Shown here piece by piece: positions 49,024-59,338 of a stretch of DNA of 64,000 nt. The stretch is from Lacticaseibacillus songhuajiangensis (lineage in GTDB: Bacteria > Bacillota > Bacilli > Lactobacillales > Lactobacillaceae), in contig NZ_RHNR01000003.1 in NCBI RefSeq assembly GCF_003946025.1, positions 37,716 through 101,715 on the forward strand, given 5' to 3'. A model generated the notes under the pieces. The model saw only the letters and a program-made list of their open reading frames with translations. It was not told the origin of the DNA and made no database searches. The translations under genes and the position numbers were made by a program. Position 1 is the first letter of the stretch, and the number at the start of each line of letters is the position of its first letter.

Positions 49024-50982
49024 TTGAGCGATAAGGATATCGAGCAGAAAACAAAGGCAGAGCGGGCAGCGGAATACGATGCTAGCCAGATTCAAGTTCT
49101 GGAAGGCCTCGAAGCCGTTCGGAAGCGTCCTGGGATGTACATCGGGTCAACCGGTCCCCAGGGTCTGCACCACCTAGTTTGGGAAATTATTGATAACGGG
49201 ATTGATGAAGCCTTAGCTGGTTTTGCCACGACCATTAACGTTGAAGTTGAGGAAGACAACTCCGTCACCGTCACCGATGATGGCCGCGGGATTCCAGTTG
49301 ACATCCAAAAGAAGACGGGCCGGCCAGCGCTGGAAACTGTGTACACCGTTCTGCACGCCGGTGGTAAGTTTGGCGGCGGCGGTTACAAGGTGTCCGGTGG
49401 TCTGCACGGGGTTGGTGCGTCCGTTGTGAACGCCCTGTCTACGAACGTTGAAGTTGAAGTTGCACGTGGCGGCAAACGCTATGGCATTACCTTCAAGCGT
49501 GGCAAGGTCGACAAGCCAATGTACGTCATTGGTGATGCGCCCGAATCCGAACACGGCACCAAAGTGCATTTTGTGCCGGATCCCGACATCTTCACCGAGA
49601 CGACGGTTTATGACGACAAAATTCTGGTGACCCGGATTCGCGAACTGGCATTCCTGAACAAGGGTCTGCGTTTGACCTTTACCGACAAGCGGAAGGACAC
49701 AGCTGAAAAGCTGGAGTTCCACTACGAAGGCGGTCTGCGCCACTACGTTGAATTCCTCGACAAGGGGAAGGAAACGCTGCTGCCAGAACCCGTTTACGTT
49801 GAAGGCCAGCAGGACGGCATCACCGTTGAAGTCTCCTTGCAGTACACGGATGGCTTTGCAAGTCAGCTGCTGACTTTTGCCAACAACATCCACACCTACG
49901 AAGGTGGGACACATGAGGCCGGGTTCAAGACGGCGCTCACCCGTGTCATCAACGCTTACGCCCGCAAGAGTGGGGCGCTGAAGGCGAACGACGACGCGCT
50001 GTCTGGGGATGACGTGCGTGAGGGGATGACCGCGGTTGTCTCCGTCAAGCACCCGGACCCGCAGTTTGAAGGACAAACCAAGACTAAGCTTGGTAACTCT
50101 GATGCGCGAACGGTCACGGACCGCATGTTCAGCGAGCACTTCAACAAGTACCTGATGGAGCACCCGGCTAACGCCAAGCTCATCATCGACAAGGCAATGC
50201 TCGCAAGCAAGGCGCGTCTGGCTGCTAAGCGGGCGCGTGAAGTGACGCGGCGCAAGAGCGGACTGGAAATTTCTAGCCTGCCTGGGAAGCTGGCGGATAA
50301 CTCCAGCAAGGACCCAGAAATCTCCGAATTGTTCATCGTCGAAGGGGACTCCGCCGGCGGTTCCGCCAAGAGTGGTCGGAGTCGTTTGACGCAGGCCATC
50401 CTGCCAATTCGGGGGAAGATTCTGAACGTTGAAAAGGCCAGCATGGAACGCATTTTGGCCAACGAAGAAATCCGGACGCTGTTCACGGCCATGGGCACCG
50501 GCTTCGGTGAGGACTTTGACATTAGCAAGGCCCGCTACCACAAGCTGATTATCATGACCGATGCCGATGTCGACGGCGCACACATTCGGACACTGCTGCT
50601 GACGCTGATTTACCGTTACTTGCGTCCAGTTCTGGATGCCGGTTACGTGTACATCGCGCAGCCACCATTGTACCGTGTGCGTCAGGGCAAAATGATGCGT
50701 TACCTCGATACCGATGCTGAGCTTGAAGAATTGGTCGGCCAATTGCCACCAAGTCCCAAGCCAGAAATCCAGCGGTACAAGGGTCTTGGGGAAATGGATG
50801 CCTCCCAACTGTGGGAAACAACCATGAACCCAGAGAACCGGCGCCTGCTACGGGTATCACCAGAGGACGCGGATGCGGCCAACGAAATTTTCGAAACCCT
50901 GATGGGCGACAAGGTGGAACCACGCCGGAAGTTCATCGAGGACAACGCCGTGTTTGTGGACGCGAAGAATATTGATGCGTAA
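49024..50982 (+). CDS. gyrB: DNA gyrase subunit B
   Basis: 652 residues. GHKL ATPase domain ([38 protein letters not shown]), transducer domain and TOPRIM ([13 protein letters not shown], then [14 protein letters not shown]). Introduces negative supercoils with GyrA. TTG start with AAGGAGG 7 nt upstream. Class I repeats lie between it and gyrA, which are usually almost adjacent. Confidence 0.98.
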   Translation: MSDKDIEQKTKAERAAEYDASQIQVLEGLEAVRKRPGMYIGSTGPQGLHHLVWEIIDNGIDEALAGFATTINVEVEEDNSVTVTDDGRGIPVDIQKKTGRPALETVYTVLHAGGKFGGGGYKVSGGLHGVGASVVNALSTNVEVEVARGGKRYGITFKRGKVDKPMYVIGDAPESEHGTKVHFVPDPDIFTETTVYDDKILVTRIRELAFLNKGLRLTFTDKRKDTAEKLEFHYEGGLRHYVEFLDKGKETLLPEPVYVEGQQDGITVEVSLQYTDGFASQLLTFANNIHTYEGGTHEAGFKTALTRVINAYARKSGALKANDDALSGDDVREGMTAVVSVKHPDPQFEGQTKTKLGNSDARTVTDRMFSEHFNKYLMEHPANAKLIIDKAMLASKARLAAKRAREVTRRKSGLEISSLPGKLADNSSKDPEISELFIVEGDSAGGSAKSGRSRLTQAILPIRGKILNVEKASMERILANEEIRTLFTAMGTGFGEDFDISKARYHKLIIMTDADVDGAHIRTLLLTLIYRYLRPVLDAGYVYIAQPPLYRVRQGKMMRYLDTDAELEELVGQLPPSPKPEIQRYKGLGEMDASQLWETTMNPENRRLLRVSPEDADAANEIFETLMGDKVEPRRKFIEDNAVFVDAKNIDA

Positions 50983-50986
50983 AAGG

Positions 50987-51107
50987 TAGTGTGTGCAGCT
51001 CGACGGGTAGCTCTTGAGCATTAGCGGAGCATCGCAATTGGCACGGTTTTTGCGCCAGTTGTGATGCTTTGCTAAGCGGAAAGAGCTGTCGAGCGGAGCC
51101 GTTCTTA
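50987..51107 (+). repeat. Class I hairpin repeat after gyrB (contains a sigma-54-like 16-mer)
   Basis: Complete unit, sense to gyrB, 4 nt after its stop. Helix GCTCGAC/GTCGAGC, helix AGCTCTT/AAGAGCT, loop GAGCA/GCGGA, helix TTAGC/GCTAA (a covariant of TTTGC/GCAAA), and a top hairpin with 14-nt arms (GCATCGCAATTGGC with GCCAGTTGTGATGC). The loop and right arm contain TTGGCACGGTTTTTGC. Confidence 0.8.
51038..51053 (+). promoter_or_regulatory. Sigma-54 consensus sequence inside the gyrB-gyrA repeat
   Basis: TTGGCACGGTTTTTGC is identical over 16 bases to the -24/-12 promoter of the mannose PTS operon (8953-8968), GG and GC 12 nt apart. It points toward gyrA. Whether it is used, or arises by chance in the repeat, cannot be decided from sequence. 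Confidence 0.35.
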
Positions 51108-51135
51108 GAAACGGCTAAGCACACTAACGCCACAT

Positions 51136-51254
51136 AGAACGGCTCCGCGGGGCAGACTTCTGCGCTTTGCCTGATTAAGCGTCAAGGCCAAAAAACGGCC
51201 TTAACTCTTAATCCCGCAAATGCTCAAAGTCTAAGCGCCCCGCTCCGCACACTA
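51136..51254 (-). repeat. Class I hairpin repeat before gyrA, inverted
   Basis: Complete subtype b unit on the minus strand, inverted relative to the copy at 50987-51107. Helix GCGGGGC/GCCCCGC, helix AGACTT/AAGTCT, loop GAGCA/GCGCA, helix TTTGC/GCAAA, top hairpin GATTAAG.../CTTAATC with GGCC-T-rich-GGCC, nearly the same as the dnaA copy. The two copies are joined by GCACACTAACGC. Confidence 0.78.
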
Positions 51255-51270
51255 AAAAGGAGTACATCGA

Positions 51271-53886
51271 ATGGATTTGGAAAACCAAGATCATCGCATT
51301 GAGACCGTCGAACTCGGTCCCACGATGAAGAAGTCATTCCTGGAATACGCGATGTCTGTTATCGTGGCCCGCGCCTTGCCGGATGTCCGGGATGGCCTTA
51401 AGCCCGTTCAGCGCCGTATTTTGTATGGGATGAACGAACTCGGCGTCACGCCTGAGAAACCTTACAAGAAGTCCGCACGTATCGTCGGGGACGTTATGGG
51501 TAAGTATCACCCCCATGGTGACTCCTCCATTTACGAAGGTATGGTGCGCATGGCGCAGGACTTCTCCTACCGCTACATGCTTGTCGACGGCCACGGTAAC
51601 TTCGGGTCTGTCGATGGTGATGGCGCCGCCGCAATGCGTTATACCGAAGCGCGGATGAGCAAAATCACGCTGGAAATGCTGCGCGACATCAACAAGAACA
51701 CCATCGATTGGCAAGACAACTATGATGGCACCGAACGTGAACCCGTCGTGCTGCCAGCCCGCTTCCCGAACTTGCTGGTTAACGGGGCAACCGGGATTGC
51801 CGTCGGGATGACCACCAACATCCCGCCACACAACCTGGCTGAAGTCATCTCCGCCTTGCACATTCTGATGGACAATCCGGATGCGAGCGTCACGGACCTC
51901 ATGTCCGTAATGCCTGGGCCAGACTTCCCAACTGGGGGCGTGGTGCTGGGTAAGTCCGGTATCCGCAAGGCTTACGAAACTGGTCAGGGCACGATTACCG
52001 TGCGCGCTAAGGTTGAGATTGAGCAGGAAAAGTCCGGCCGCGAACGCATTATCGTGACCGAAATTCCGTACATGGTCAACAAGGCCAAGCTGGTTGAACG
52101 CATTGCTGAACTCGCTCGCGACAAGAAGATTGAAGGCATCACGGATGTCAACGATGAATCTGACCGTGAGGGGATGCGCATCGTGGTTGATGTGCGCCGC
52201 GATATGTCGGCCAACGTCATTTTGAACAACCTGTACAAACTCACGCCACTGCAGACTGGGTTCAGCTTCAACATGGTGGCCATCGTGGATGGTGCCCCGA
52301 AGACGCTCTCCTTGAAGCAGATTCTGGAATACTACCTGAAGCATCAGGAAAGTGTTATCCGCCGGCGGACCGCCTTCGACTTGAAGAAGGCCCAGGCTCG
52401 GGAACACATCCTCGAAGGTTTGCACATTGCCCTGGATCACATTGATGAAATCATCAATATCATCCGCGGTAGTCAGACTGGGGACCAGGCCAAGACCATC
52501 CTGATGGACAAGTTCAACCTGTCCGACAAGCAGAGTCAGGCCATTCTGGACATGCGCCTCGTTCGTCTGACCGGTTTGGAACGCGACAAGGTTGAGAACG
52601 AACTGAAAGACGTCCGTCTCGCCATTGCCGATTACCAGGACATTTTGGCCAAGCCAGAACGAATCCACCAGATTATCTACCAGGAACTGCTCGACATTCA
52701 GAGTAAGTTCGGTGACAAGCGCCGGACCGAGCTGCGCGTTGGCGAAGTGCTTTCCATTGAGGACGAAGACCTGATTGAAGAGGAGCAAGTGGTTGTTGCG
52801 CTCACGCACAACGGTTACGTCAAGCGCCTGCCGCAGGACGAATTCAAGACGCAAAACCGCGGGGGCCGCGGGATTCAGGGCATGGGCGTCCACGACGACG
52901 ACTTCATGGAACACCTGATTACCACCTCGACCCACGACACGCTCCTGTTCTTCACGAACCAGGGGAAGGTCTTCCGCAGTAAGGGTTACGAGATTCCTGA
53001 ATACGGCCGTTCTGCCAAGGGGATTCCAATTGTCAACTTGCTTGGCATTGGTTCCGGCGACAAAATTCAGGCGGTCATCAACGTGCCGCGCGACCGACAG
53101 GATGACCACTTCCTGTTCTTCGTCACCCAGAAGGGGACCGTCAAGCGGACGCCAGTGAGCGAATTCGCCAACATCCGTAGCAACGGGCTGATTGCCCTGA
53201 GCCTGCGTGAAGGCGACGAGCTGAACAACGTGCTGCTGACCGACGGCGATGACACCATCATGATTGGGAGTCACAGCGGTTACGCGGTCACCTTCAGTGA
53301 AACCGCCGTCCGCAGCATGGGTCGGAGCGCGGCCGGTGTGCGCGGGATGAACCTGCGTGCTGAAGACTACGTGGTTGGTAGCGACATCATGCGTGCAGAC
53401 CGCGACGTGTTCGTCATTTCCGAGAAGGGTTACGGTAAGCGGACACCCGTTGCTGAATACCCTGTTAAGGGTCGTGGTGGTAAGGGGATTAAGACCGCCA
53501 ACATCACGGAAAAGAACGGGAACTTGGCCGGCATTACGACGGTTGATGGTAGCGAGGACATCCTCGTGGTTACGGACGCCGGGGTCATGATTCGCTTCCA
53601 CGTTGGTGACGTCTCCGAAACTGGCCGTAGCGCCATCGGGGTCCGCCTGATTCGTGTCGATGACGGGACGAAGGTTGCTACCATGGCGAAGGTTGATCAC
53701 GAAGAGGATGCTGACGTCGCTGAGGTTGCGGATGCAACGCCGGCAGTCGGCGCGCAGCAGTCCACTGATGCCGCGGCAACGCCCATAGATGGTCAGACTG
53801 ACGCTCAGGTGCAAGAACTCCTGCACCGCGCTGAGGACGACCAGAACGAAGCAGCAGACGACACGACCGACTCTGATGATGAATAA
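51271..53886 (+). CDS. gyrA: DNA gyrase subunit A
   Basis: 871 residues. Winged-helix/tower domain with catalytic Tyr124 in RYTEARMSK and the quinolone-region sequence [18 protein letters not shown] (Ser-Glu type, not visibly mutated). C-terminal beta-pinwheel domain with the GyrA box [10 protein letters not shown]. An acidic tail of about 60 residues (ending DDTTDSDDE) follows. AAGGAG is 8-9 nt before the ATG; strong terminator at 53904-53936. Confidence 0.98.
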   Translation: MDLENQDHRIETVELGPTMKKSFLEYAMSVIVARALPDVRDGLKPVQRRILYGMNELGVTPEKPYKKSARIVGDVMGKYHPHGDSSIYEGMVRMAQDFSYRYMLVDGHGNFGSVDGDGAAAMRYTEARMSKITLEMLRDINKNTIDWQDNYDGTEREPVVLPARFPNLLVNGATGIAVGMTTNIPPHNLAEVISALHILMDNPDASVTDLMSVMPGPDFPTGGVVLGKSGIRKAYETGQGTITVRAKVEIEQEKSGRERIIVTEIPYMVNKAKLVERIAELARDKKIEGITDVNDESDREGMRIVVDVRRDMSANVILNNLYKLTPLQTGFSFNMVAIVDGAPKTLSLKQILEYYLKHQESVIRRRTAFDLKKAQAREHILEGLHIALDHIDEIINIIRGSQTGDQAKTILMDKFNLSDKQSQAILDMRLVRLTGLERDKVENELKDVRLAIADYQDILAKPERIHQIIYQELLDIQSKFGDKRRTELRVGEVLSIEDEDLIEEEQVVVALTHNGYVKRLPQDEFKTQNRGGRGIQGMGVHDDDFMEHLITTSTHDTLLFFTNQGKVFRSKGYEIPEYGRSAKGIPIVNLLGIGSGDKIQAVINVPRDRQDDHFLFFVTQKGTVKRTPVSEFANIRSNGLIALSLREGDELNNVLLTDGDDTIMIGSHSGYAVTFSETAVRSMGRSAAGVRGMNLRAEDYVVGSDIMRADRDVFVISEKGYGKRTPVAEYPVKGRGGKGIKTANITEKNGNLAGITTVDGSEDILVVTDAGVMIRFHVGDVSETGRSAIGVRLIRVDDGTKVATMAKVDHEEDADVAEVADATPAVGAQQSTDAAATPIDGQTDAQVQELLHRAEDDQNEAADDTTDSDDE

Positions 53887-53903
53887 GTAATAGCACCAAA
53901 GTA

Positions 53904-53936
53904 GGCGGCAGACTCTCCGGAGTCTGCCGCCTTTTG
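53904..53936 (+). terminator. Terminator of gyrA
   Basis: 12-bp stem GGCGGCAGACTC/GAGTCTGCCGCC with a TCCG loop and TTTTG. Confidence 0.9.
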
Positions 53937-53953
53937 TTTGGCCGTAAAGCGGT

Positions 53954-53959
53954 TATAAT
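53954..53959 (+). promoter_or_regulatory. -10 of the 657-aa hypothetical gene
   Basis: TATAAT about 26 nt before the start codon. A possible weak -35 (TTTTGT) lies 16 bp upstream inside the gyrA terminator tail. Confidence 0.5.
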
Positions 53960-53985
53960 GACTAAAAAGGGAGGGGACTGGCGAC

Positions 53986-55959
53986 ATGAAATACGTGAAT
54001 ACAGAGGTTTTAAGCCTGAACATTGATTTAACAAATGCGTATGACAGTGATTTTCTTGGTGAACGTGCATGCCGCCAGTATCTAGCTATTGATGACCTGG
54101 GCTGGGTGACGCTCCGTGAATATGGGCGAGTAGCCGCTGATATGCCTGAATATTTGGAATGGCTCGCGGTGCGGCAGGTACCTTTGGCTGAGCTGCCCAA
54201 TTTGCTTGCGAGTGTGCGGGCATTGGCCGTTGACGTTCCGGCGCTGGCGGTTGGCACAGTGCCTGATTGGCATCTTATGCTTCGGGAAGATGACCAGACG
54301 AGCTTTTGGCAGGGTTGCACGGCCGCCAATAACTTGGCGGCACGAGCGCTGAGTGTTAGTTTGCAACATTTGCTGGACTTACCGAATCTGTGGCCGTTGG
54401 GAGATGACGCGGGTAACACTCCACAGTTAATTGCGGAACCGAATTTGCCGGATGGCGCGACGTTTGCGCAGTACTACTTGACGGCATTTATGGATTCGGC
54501 CAGTGACGTGCCCTTTTTACAGGCGAATTTTGCCGAGAAAGCGAAACTGGCCGGACTGCACACTGTGGCAACAGACGAGTTTGAATCACTTTACGGTACC
54601 GCTTGGTTGAGTGATCCCATTGCACTTAAAAAGCAAATTAGTGCGATTACTGAAGCGACGGAATTGGGCGGCGCTATCGTTGCCCGGCACGCTGCGTGGC
54701 TGCAGGGAGACCACAGTGCATTATTGGCGCCTGAAGTGCGCAGCTGGTTTATGATCGCGCTGGCCCGTTTGCGGGAGCTGGCGGCACCGGCAGGTTCACC
54801 GGGGCGAGAACACCGCGAGTTTGCGACTTTAAGTTATGACGCCCGTGATTCGCAGCTGTTTTTGGCACCACCTAACTATGCTGACCAGCAGTTGACCGTT
54901 GATGAGGCGGGGCTGGCAACTTTTGCGCGTTATTACTATGGTGACTTTAATGACCGGGCGCAAAAACAGCACCGCTTGCTGCTGGCAAAGCAGTTATGCA
55001 TCGCTAAACCGCAGCAGCTGTTCACCGCGTTCAAGCACTTGCCGAATTTGGCAGAGCGGCCAGTTAGTGTACAAGACTCGGGTGATTGGACGCTGACAGT
55101 TGCCAGTGGAGACGGGACGACGCGTCAAACTGGGCATTTATCGGATGTTTTACCACAGGCATACCTACAATTTAGTCAACTTTTGGCCAGAGCAGTGGCT
55201 ACTCCTGAATTCATGGATCTGACTGGTGGCGCACGGAACTGGCCGGATTTGCAAAAGGCGGCGGGGAAGCAGCCTGAAGCCATCACGACCTTTGAATTAA
55301 CCCTGCAAGATGCCACTCAAACCATTAAGGAGCGACTGCAACTGGACGCTAAGGCGGGCACCTATGAGTACCAGCAAAAACAAGGCTCGCGCACCGTGGC
55401 AACAAAGGTGAGTGACGGCGCAGAAGTAATGGTGCTGCTCCAGCAGATCGCCCGCTATAATTTGGTAGTTGCTGATGGCATTGCGTCACCAGACATGACG
55501 CCGCGGGAGTTTATGACGAATGCTGGAACGTACAGTTTAGACGTGCTGTATGCAAATGGCCTGGAAATCACGACGACAGCTCCTTACCGTCGTGATGGCT
55601 TGCCGATTGCCTGGGACCAGGTCATGTATCGCATTGCGCGGTTTACTGCTGAGACCGGGCAGGGAGCACTGCTCAACCCGAACCGCTTCTTGCTTGGTAA
55701 GCGACCAGGTGAACTGATTTACTTAACCGTGGTGTTTACGAAGGACGGTCAAGAATACAATTACCAAGCGGATGAGGACGTATACCAAGTCGGTAGCCGA
55801 GTGCTTGTACCGGTGGGGAGTGAGAACCGCCAGTCAGTTGTGACGGTGACGAGCGTCGATTATTACATGCCGGGTGAGGAGCCATATCCAGCCGCAAAGA
55901 CGAAACATGTTTTGCGTTTCGCTGATGCAGATGACGAAAATCAGGCAGAAGATGATTAA
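53986..55959 (+). CDS. Hypothetical protein (657 aa), unknown
   Basis: 657 residues, cytoplasmic, no membrane segment, rather acidic. Residues 1-540 match nothing I recognise; they are Ala/Leu-rich and probably helical. The last ~95 residues (LIYLTVVFTKDGQEYNYQAD, YQVGSRVLVPVGSENRQSVV, EPYPAAKTKHVLRF) look like a small beta-barrel module seen at the end or as stand-alone proteins in Firmicutes, with the pattern Y.Y..D-D-.-VGD.VVVPVG...-V. GGGAGGGGA is about 9-14 nt before the ATG. It is monocistronic by its surroundings. Confidence 0.7.
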   Translation: MKYVNTEVLSLNIDLTNAYDSDFLGERACRQYLAIDDLGWVTLREYGRVAADMPEYLEWLAVRQVPLAELPNLLASVRALAVDVPALAVGTVPDWHLMLREDDQTSFWQGCTAANNLAARALSVSLQHLLDLPNLWPLGDDAGNTPQLIAEPNLPDGATFAQYYLTAFMDSASDVPFLQANFAEKAKLAGLHTVATDEFESLYGTAWLSDPIALKKQISAITEATELGGAIVARHAAWLQGDHSALLAPEVRSWFMIALARLRELAAPAGSPGREHREFATLSYDARDSQLFLAPPNYADQQLTVDEAGLATFARYYYGDFNDRAQKQHRLLLAKQLCIAKPQQLFTAFKHLPNLAERPVSVQDSGDWTLTVASGDGTTRQTGHLSDVLPQAYLQFSQLLARAVATPEFMDLTGGARNWPDLQKAAGKQPEAITTFELTLQDATQTIKERLQLDAKAGTYEYQQKQGSRTVATKVSDGAEVMVLLQQIARYNLVVADGIASPDMTPREFMTNAGTYSLDVLYANGLEITTTAPYRRDGLPIAWDQVMYRIARFTAETGQGALLNPNRFLLGKRPGELIYLTVVFTKDGQEYNYQADEDVYQVGSRVLVPVGSENRQSVVTVTSVDYYMPGEEPYPAAKTKHVLRFADADDENQAEDD

Positions 55960-56093
55960 GGTAAAGGGGTTGTGCCAAAAGACTTTTGACGCGGCCTTTT
56001 TTGTGTGGGCATGACGTGCAGGCCCGCGTATTTTGTTCTAGCGGTTAATCGGCAAGCGCTTTATACTGAAACCAACTAAAGGAGATGCTAACG

Positions 56094-56642
56094 ATGGAGA
56101 TACGGGGACTACGCAGCGGCGATGAGGCCGCGTACGCGCGCTACCGGACGGATTTTTTGCAAAATGATGCCGATAATCCTTACAGCGCGGATATTCGCGC
56201 ACGTTTGGCCGCGGATACCACCTTGGCAGATGCGCTCGACCGGGCCCGCGCGAACCTGATGCCGGACGGGGAATGGCAGGTGCCGCAGATGGATTACTAC
56301 TTGTTCACGGACGCCGGCAACATTGGTGGTCGCCTGGCACTGCGGGTGACGATGAACCCGCAACTCGCGCGTACCGGCGGACACTTGGGTTACTCGGTGC
56401 CACCTGCTGAGCGCGGCCAAGGCTATGGCGAACGCCTGTTAGATTACGGTCTGGCCTTTTTCCGCGGCCGGGAGCCCTTCATCATCGTGAGTGCATATGC
56501 AGGCAACGCCGCCAGCCGGCACATGATTGAACGCGTCGGTGGCGTCTTGCAAGCGGAGCCCGGATTGACTAGTGGGGATGAGCCGCTGTGCGTGTACCAC
56601 GTTCCCGTCGCTGGGCAAAAGGAGGAAGCAAACCGTGATTGA
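56094..56642 (+). CDS. GNAT family N-acetyltransferase
   Basis: 182 residues. Acetyl-CoA-binding motif A is in YSVPPAERGQGYGERLLDYGL, followed by VSAYAGNAASRHMIERVGG. The acceptor (amino acid, antibiotic, protein N-terminus) is unknown. The ATG at 56094 has AAAGGAG 9 nt upstream. It overlaps the next gene (sugar O-acetyltransferase) by 8 nt, and an oxidoreductase gene follows, forming a three-gene operon. Confidence 0.87.
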   Translation: MEIRGLRSGDEAAYARYRTDFLQNDADNPYSADIRARLAADTTLADALDRARANLMPDGEWQVPQMDYYLFTDAGNIGGRLALRVTMNPQLARTGGHLGYSVPPAERGQGYGERLLDYGLAFFRGREPFIIVSAYAGNAASRHMIERVGGVLQAEPGLTSGDEPLCVYHVPVAGQKEEANRD

Positions 56643-57216
56643 GCGAATGCAAAAGCAAGCGCCTTACGCGTCAGATAACCGCGACATGCCGCATGCTGAG
56701 CAGCTGGCCGCCAAGAAATTATGTTGGCAACTCAACCAGCTGCCGCCAGACGCAGAAGATGAGCGCCAGGCGATTATTAAACAGCTTTTCGGCGAGAGCA
56801 CCCCACTGACTTTTGTCGAGTCGAATTTCCACTGCGACTATGGCTTCAACATTCACAGCAAGGGCTTTGCGCTCATCAACTACAACTGCAGCTTTCTGGA
56901 CACATCGCCGATTACCCTCGGCAACGGGGTGTTCATTGCACCGGGCGTTGTGCTGGCCTGCTCGGGTCATGCCGTGCTGGCGGAGCAGCGCCGCGCGGGC
57001 ATCGGCACCAGTGCGCCCATCACGCTTGAAGATGACGTGTGGCTGGGCGCGAACGTTACGGTGACTGCCGGCGTCACGATTGGCGCGGGGAGCGTCATCG
57101 GTGCTGGTAGTGTGGTGACGCGCGACATTCCGGCTGGCGTGGTGGCCGTGGGCAGCCCTTGTCGGGTGCTACGCAAGGTGACCGCGGCGGACCGGGTCAC
57201 GCTCACTCGCGATTGA
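56635..57216 (+). CDS. Sugar O-acetyltransferase (Maa/LacA family), second copy
   Basis: 193 residues. N-terminal mac domain, left-handed beta-helix with CDYGFNIHSKGFALINYNC, catalytic His in ACSGHAVL, and GAGSVVTRDIPAGVVAVGSPCRV. Acetylates a sugar hydroxyl with acetyl-CoA. GTG at 56635 with AAAAGGAGG 9 nt upstream, overlapping the GNAT gene end. It differs substantially from the homologue at 287-925, so the two are not a recent duplication. Confidence 0.88.
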   Translation: MIERMQKQAPYASDNRDMPHAEQLAAKKLCWQLNQLPPDAEDERQAIIKQLFGESTPLTFVESNFHCDYGFNIHSKGFALINYNCSFLDTSPITLGNGVFIAPGVVLACSGHAVLAEQRRAGIGTSAPITLEDDVWLGANVTVTAGVTIGAGSVIGAGSVVTRDIPAGVVAVGSPCRVLRKVTAADRVTLTRD

Positions 57217-57245
57217 ATTTTGCAGAGACAACAGGAGGTAATGGC

Positions 57246-58157
57246 ATGTTGAAGATTGGGGTAATGGGCCTCGGGAACATCGCGCAAAAGGCGTACCTGC
57301 CCGTTATGGCGGCGATGCAGGATGACTACGAATGGCACCTGTGCACACGCAACGCCGCAAAAGGGCAGCACCTGGCCGCCAAGTACGGCTTTACACACGT
57401 CTGCCAGACACTGGACGAACTTATTGCTAGCGGTGTGGACGCAGTATTCGTGCACACGCCAACGGCAACACACGCCGCGATTATTGAGCAACTACTGCGG
57501 GCGGGGGTTAACGTGTACGTCGATAAGCCGGTCGCCACGGATCCGGATGTGGTGGCGCGGCTGTACGCCCTTGCGGAGGAAAAGCATTTGCTGCTCACTT
57601 GCGGTTTTAACCGCCGTTTTGCGCCGAACAACGTGCTACTCAAGCAAGTAGCCGGCAAACAGATGGTAACGGCTGAAAAGTCGCGCCAGCACACCCAGCA
57701 GGACGCTGAGTTCGCACTGTGGGACCTGATGATTCACCCTTTAGATACGGCCCTGTGGCTGGCTAGTGAGTCGGTAACGCCAATTGCGCTGCAGGTTCGC
57801 ACGGATACGGCGGGGATGCTCCAGCAGGCGTATTATGTGGCGGACGGCGAGCACGTTCACGTTGCGGTCACCGTTAACATGGACGCTCACGCCAACCTCG
57901 AGCAGGTGACGGTGCAGGGCGTAGATGAGCGCTTGAGTAGCGAGGACCTCTTGCAGCTGCACCGCGACGATACGGCCAGCAGCACGCTGGTGCACCGCCC
58001 GGACTGGGAACCGGTGCTGGAAACGCGCGGTTTTGCACCACTGATTCGCGCCTTCTTGCAGGCAGTGCAAAATAGCGGCACCAATCCCGTGAGTCCGGAA
58101 TCAGTGCTGGCTAGCCACCGGGCGTGCGCAGCGCTAGTTGCCGAACTGACAAAATAG
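57246..58157 (+). CDS. Gfo/Idh/MocA family oxidoreductase
   Basis: 303 residues. Rossmann NAD(P)-binding N-terminus (KIGVMGLGNIAQKAYLPVM), VYVDKPVA with the catalytic Lys region (DKP), then a C-terminal alpha/beta domain (WDLMIHPLDTALWL, where His is the usual catalytic partner). Members oxidise or reduce sugars and inositols. AGGAGG is 7 nt before the ATG at 57246. Last gene of the acetyltransferase operon; substrate unknown. Confidence 0.9.
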   Translation: MLKIGVMGLGNIAQKAYLPVMAAMQDDYEWHLCTRNAAKGQHLAAKYGFTHVCQTLDELIASGVDAVFVHTPTATHAAIIEQLLRAGVNVYVDKPVATDPDVVARLYALAEEKHLLLTCGFNRRFAPNNVLLKQVAGKQMVTAEKSRQHTQQDAEFALWDLMIHPLDTALWLASESVTPIALQVRTDTAGMLQQAYYVADGEHVHVAVTVNMDAHANLEQVTVQGVDERLSSEDLLQLHRDDTASSTLVHRPDWEPVLETRGFAPLIRAFLQAVQNSGTNPVSPESVLASHRACAALVAELTK

Positions 58158-58255
58158 TGTCCAGAATGATTTTACTGGCGAGGCAAAGCGCCCAACTTTT
58201 GCGGAATATATAGTGTCGGTCGGCACGTTGCGGCTGCCTTTTCCAAAAATGCAGC

Positions 58256-58284
58256 TTGCTGATGAGCCAAAACTATGCTATCCT
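58256..58284 (+). promoter_or_regulatory. Promoter of rpsF-ssb-rpsR
   Basis: TTGCTG (58256-58261), 17 bp, TATCCT (58279-58284), with TGC directly before the -10. Confidence 0.65.
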
Positions 58285-58289
58285 TCTAG

Positions 58290-58381
58290 TCTGTGAGTAT
58301 TTAGCCCATCGAGGCTCCGTGCTTACCCCTTGTCTCCGCTACGAGCGGGGACCTGAAGACCATAAGGAGGTGAAACGTCAA
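58290..58381 (+). promoter_or_regulatory. rpsF leader, possible S6:S18 autoregulatory site
   Basis: The ~90-nt 5' UTR has a 9-bp hairpin (58332-58352, GTCTCCGCT with AGCGGGGAC, ACG loop) preceded by GAGGCTCCG. S6:S18 complexes bind a CCG-containing structured leader in many bacteria; the presence of CCG near hairpin tops here fits but is not conclusive. Confidence 0.5.
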
Positions 58382-58678
58382 ATGGCTGAAACAAAGTATG
58401 AAATCACCTACATCATCCGTCCTGATATGGATGAAGCAGGCAAGGCTGCTCTTGTTGAACGGTTTGACAACATTCTGAAGGATAACGGTGCTAACATCGT
58501 TGATTCTAAGGACTGGCAGAAGCGCAAGTTTGCATACCAGATCGGCAAGTACACTGAAGGTACTTACCACATCGTTAATGCAACCGCATCTGATGACAAG
58601 GCTATCAATGAATTTGATCGTCTTGCAAAGATCAGCGCCGACATTCTGCGTCAGATGATTATCAAGCGTGAAGACTAG
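58382..58678 (+). CDS. rpsF: 30S ribosomal protein S6
   Basis: 98 residues ([51 protein letters not shown]), full length. AAGGAGG is 9 nt before the ATG. First gene of the conserved rpsF-ssb-rpsR operon; pairs with S18 on the 30S platform. Confidence 0.97.
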   Translation: MAETKYEITYIIRPDMDEAGKAALVERFDNILKDNGANIVDSKDWQKRKFAYQIGKYTEGTYHIVNATASDDKAINEFDRLAKISADILRQMIIKRED

Positions 58679-58722
58679 TCGAGACTAATCCCGATTAGCT
58701 TCAAACTAAGGGGGACGAAGGA

Positions 58723-59313
58723 ATGATTAATCGTGTCGTATTAACAGGTCGCTTGACTCGTGACGTCGATCTTCGGTACACACCGAGTGGCGCCGCGGTC
58801 GCAAACTTCACACTAGCAGTTGACCGCCGGTTTACGAACCAGGCGGGGGAGCGGGAATCCGACTTCATTAACTGCGTGATGTGGCGGAAGAGCGCCGAGA
58901 ACTTCAGCAACTTTACTCGTAAAGGCTCACTTGTTGGGATTGATGGCCGGCTTCAAACCCGGAACTATGAAAACCAGCAGGGCCAGCGCGTGTGGGTTAC
59001 CGAAGTTGTCGCGGACGACTTCAGCTTGCTCGAATCTCGGGCAACAACTGAGGCACGCCCACGTGGGAACGACGGCACCGGCAATTCCTTCAACAACCAG
59101 GGCAATGGTGGTTCTTACCAGAACCAAAACCAGCAGCCCCAAGGTGGATCACGTCCAGCTGCCCCAGCTGGCTCCGGAAACCAGAACCAGTCGCACCCTG
59201 CAGGTGGCAACAATGCCCCACAGAGCAACGACCCGTTCAACAGTACCAGTCCTGACCCGTTCGCAAACAACGGCAAACAGATTGATATTTCGGATGACGA
59301 TCTGCCATTCTAA
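58723..59313 (+). CDS. ssb: Single-stranded DNA-binding protein
   Basis: 196 residues. N-terminal OB fold ([34 protein letters not shown]), a long Gln/Asn/Gly-rich flexible linker (about 110-185) and the acidic protein-interaction tip DISDDDLPF. Coats single-stranded DNA and recruits replication and repair proteins. AAGGGGGACG upstream of the ATG. Housekeeping copy by location. Confidence 0.97.
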   Translation: MINRVVLTGRLTRDVDLRYTPSGAAVANFTLAVDRRFTNQAGERESDFINCVMWRKSAENFSNFTRKGSLVGIDGRLQTRNYENQQGQRVWVTEVVADDFSLLESRATTEARPRGNDGTGNSFNNQGNGGSYQNQNQQPQGGSRPAAPAGSGNQNQSHPAGGNNAPQSNDPFNSTSPDPFANNGKQIDISDDDLPF

Positions 59314-59338
59314 AAAATAGAATGAAGGAGTGATTTCG

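Noticed and set aside
51334..53826. 830-codon minus-strand open frame opposite gyrA
   Set aside because: A mirror of highly biased gyrA codons; no SD or homology. The same applies to the long frames opposite gyrB (49213-50808), mnmG (34227-35792) and lacE (25410-26408).
56051..56066. cre-like GGCAAGCGCTTTAT before the GNAT gene
   Set aside because: Four mismatches to the consensus, including the terminal CA.
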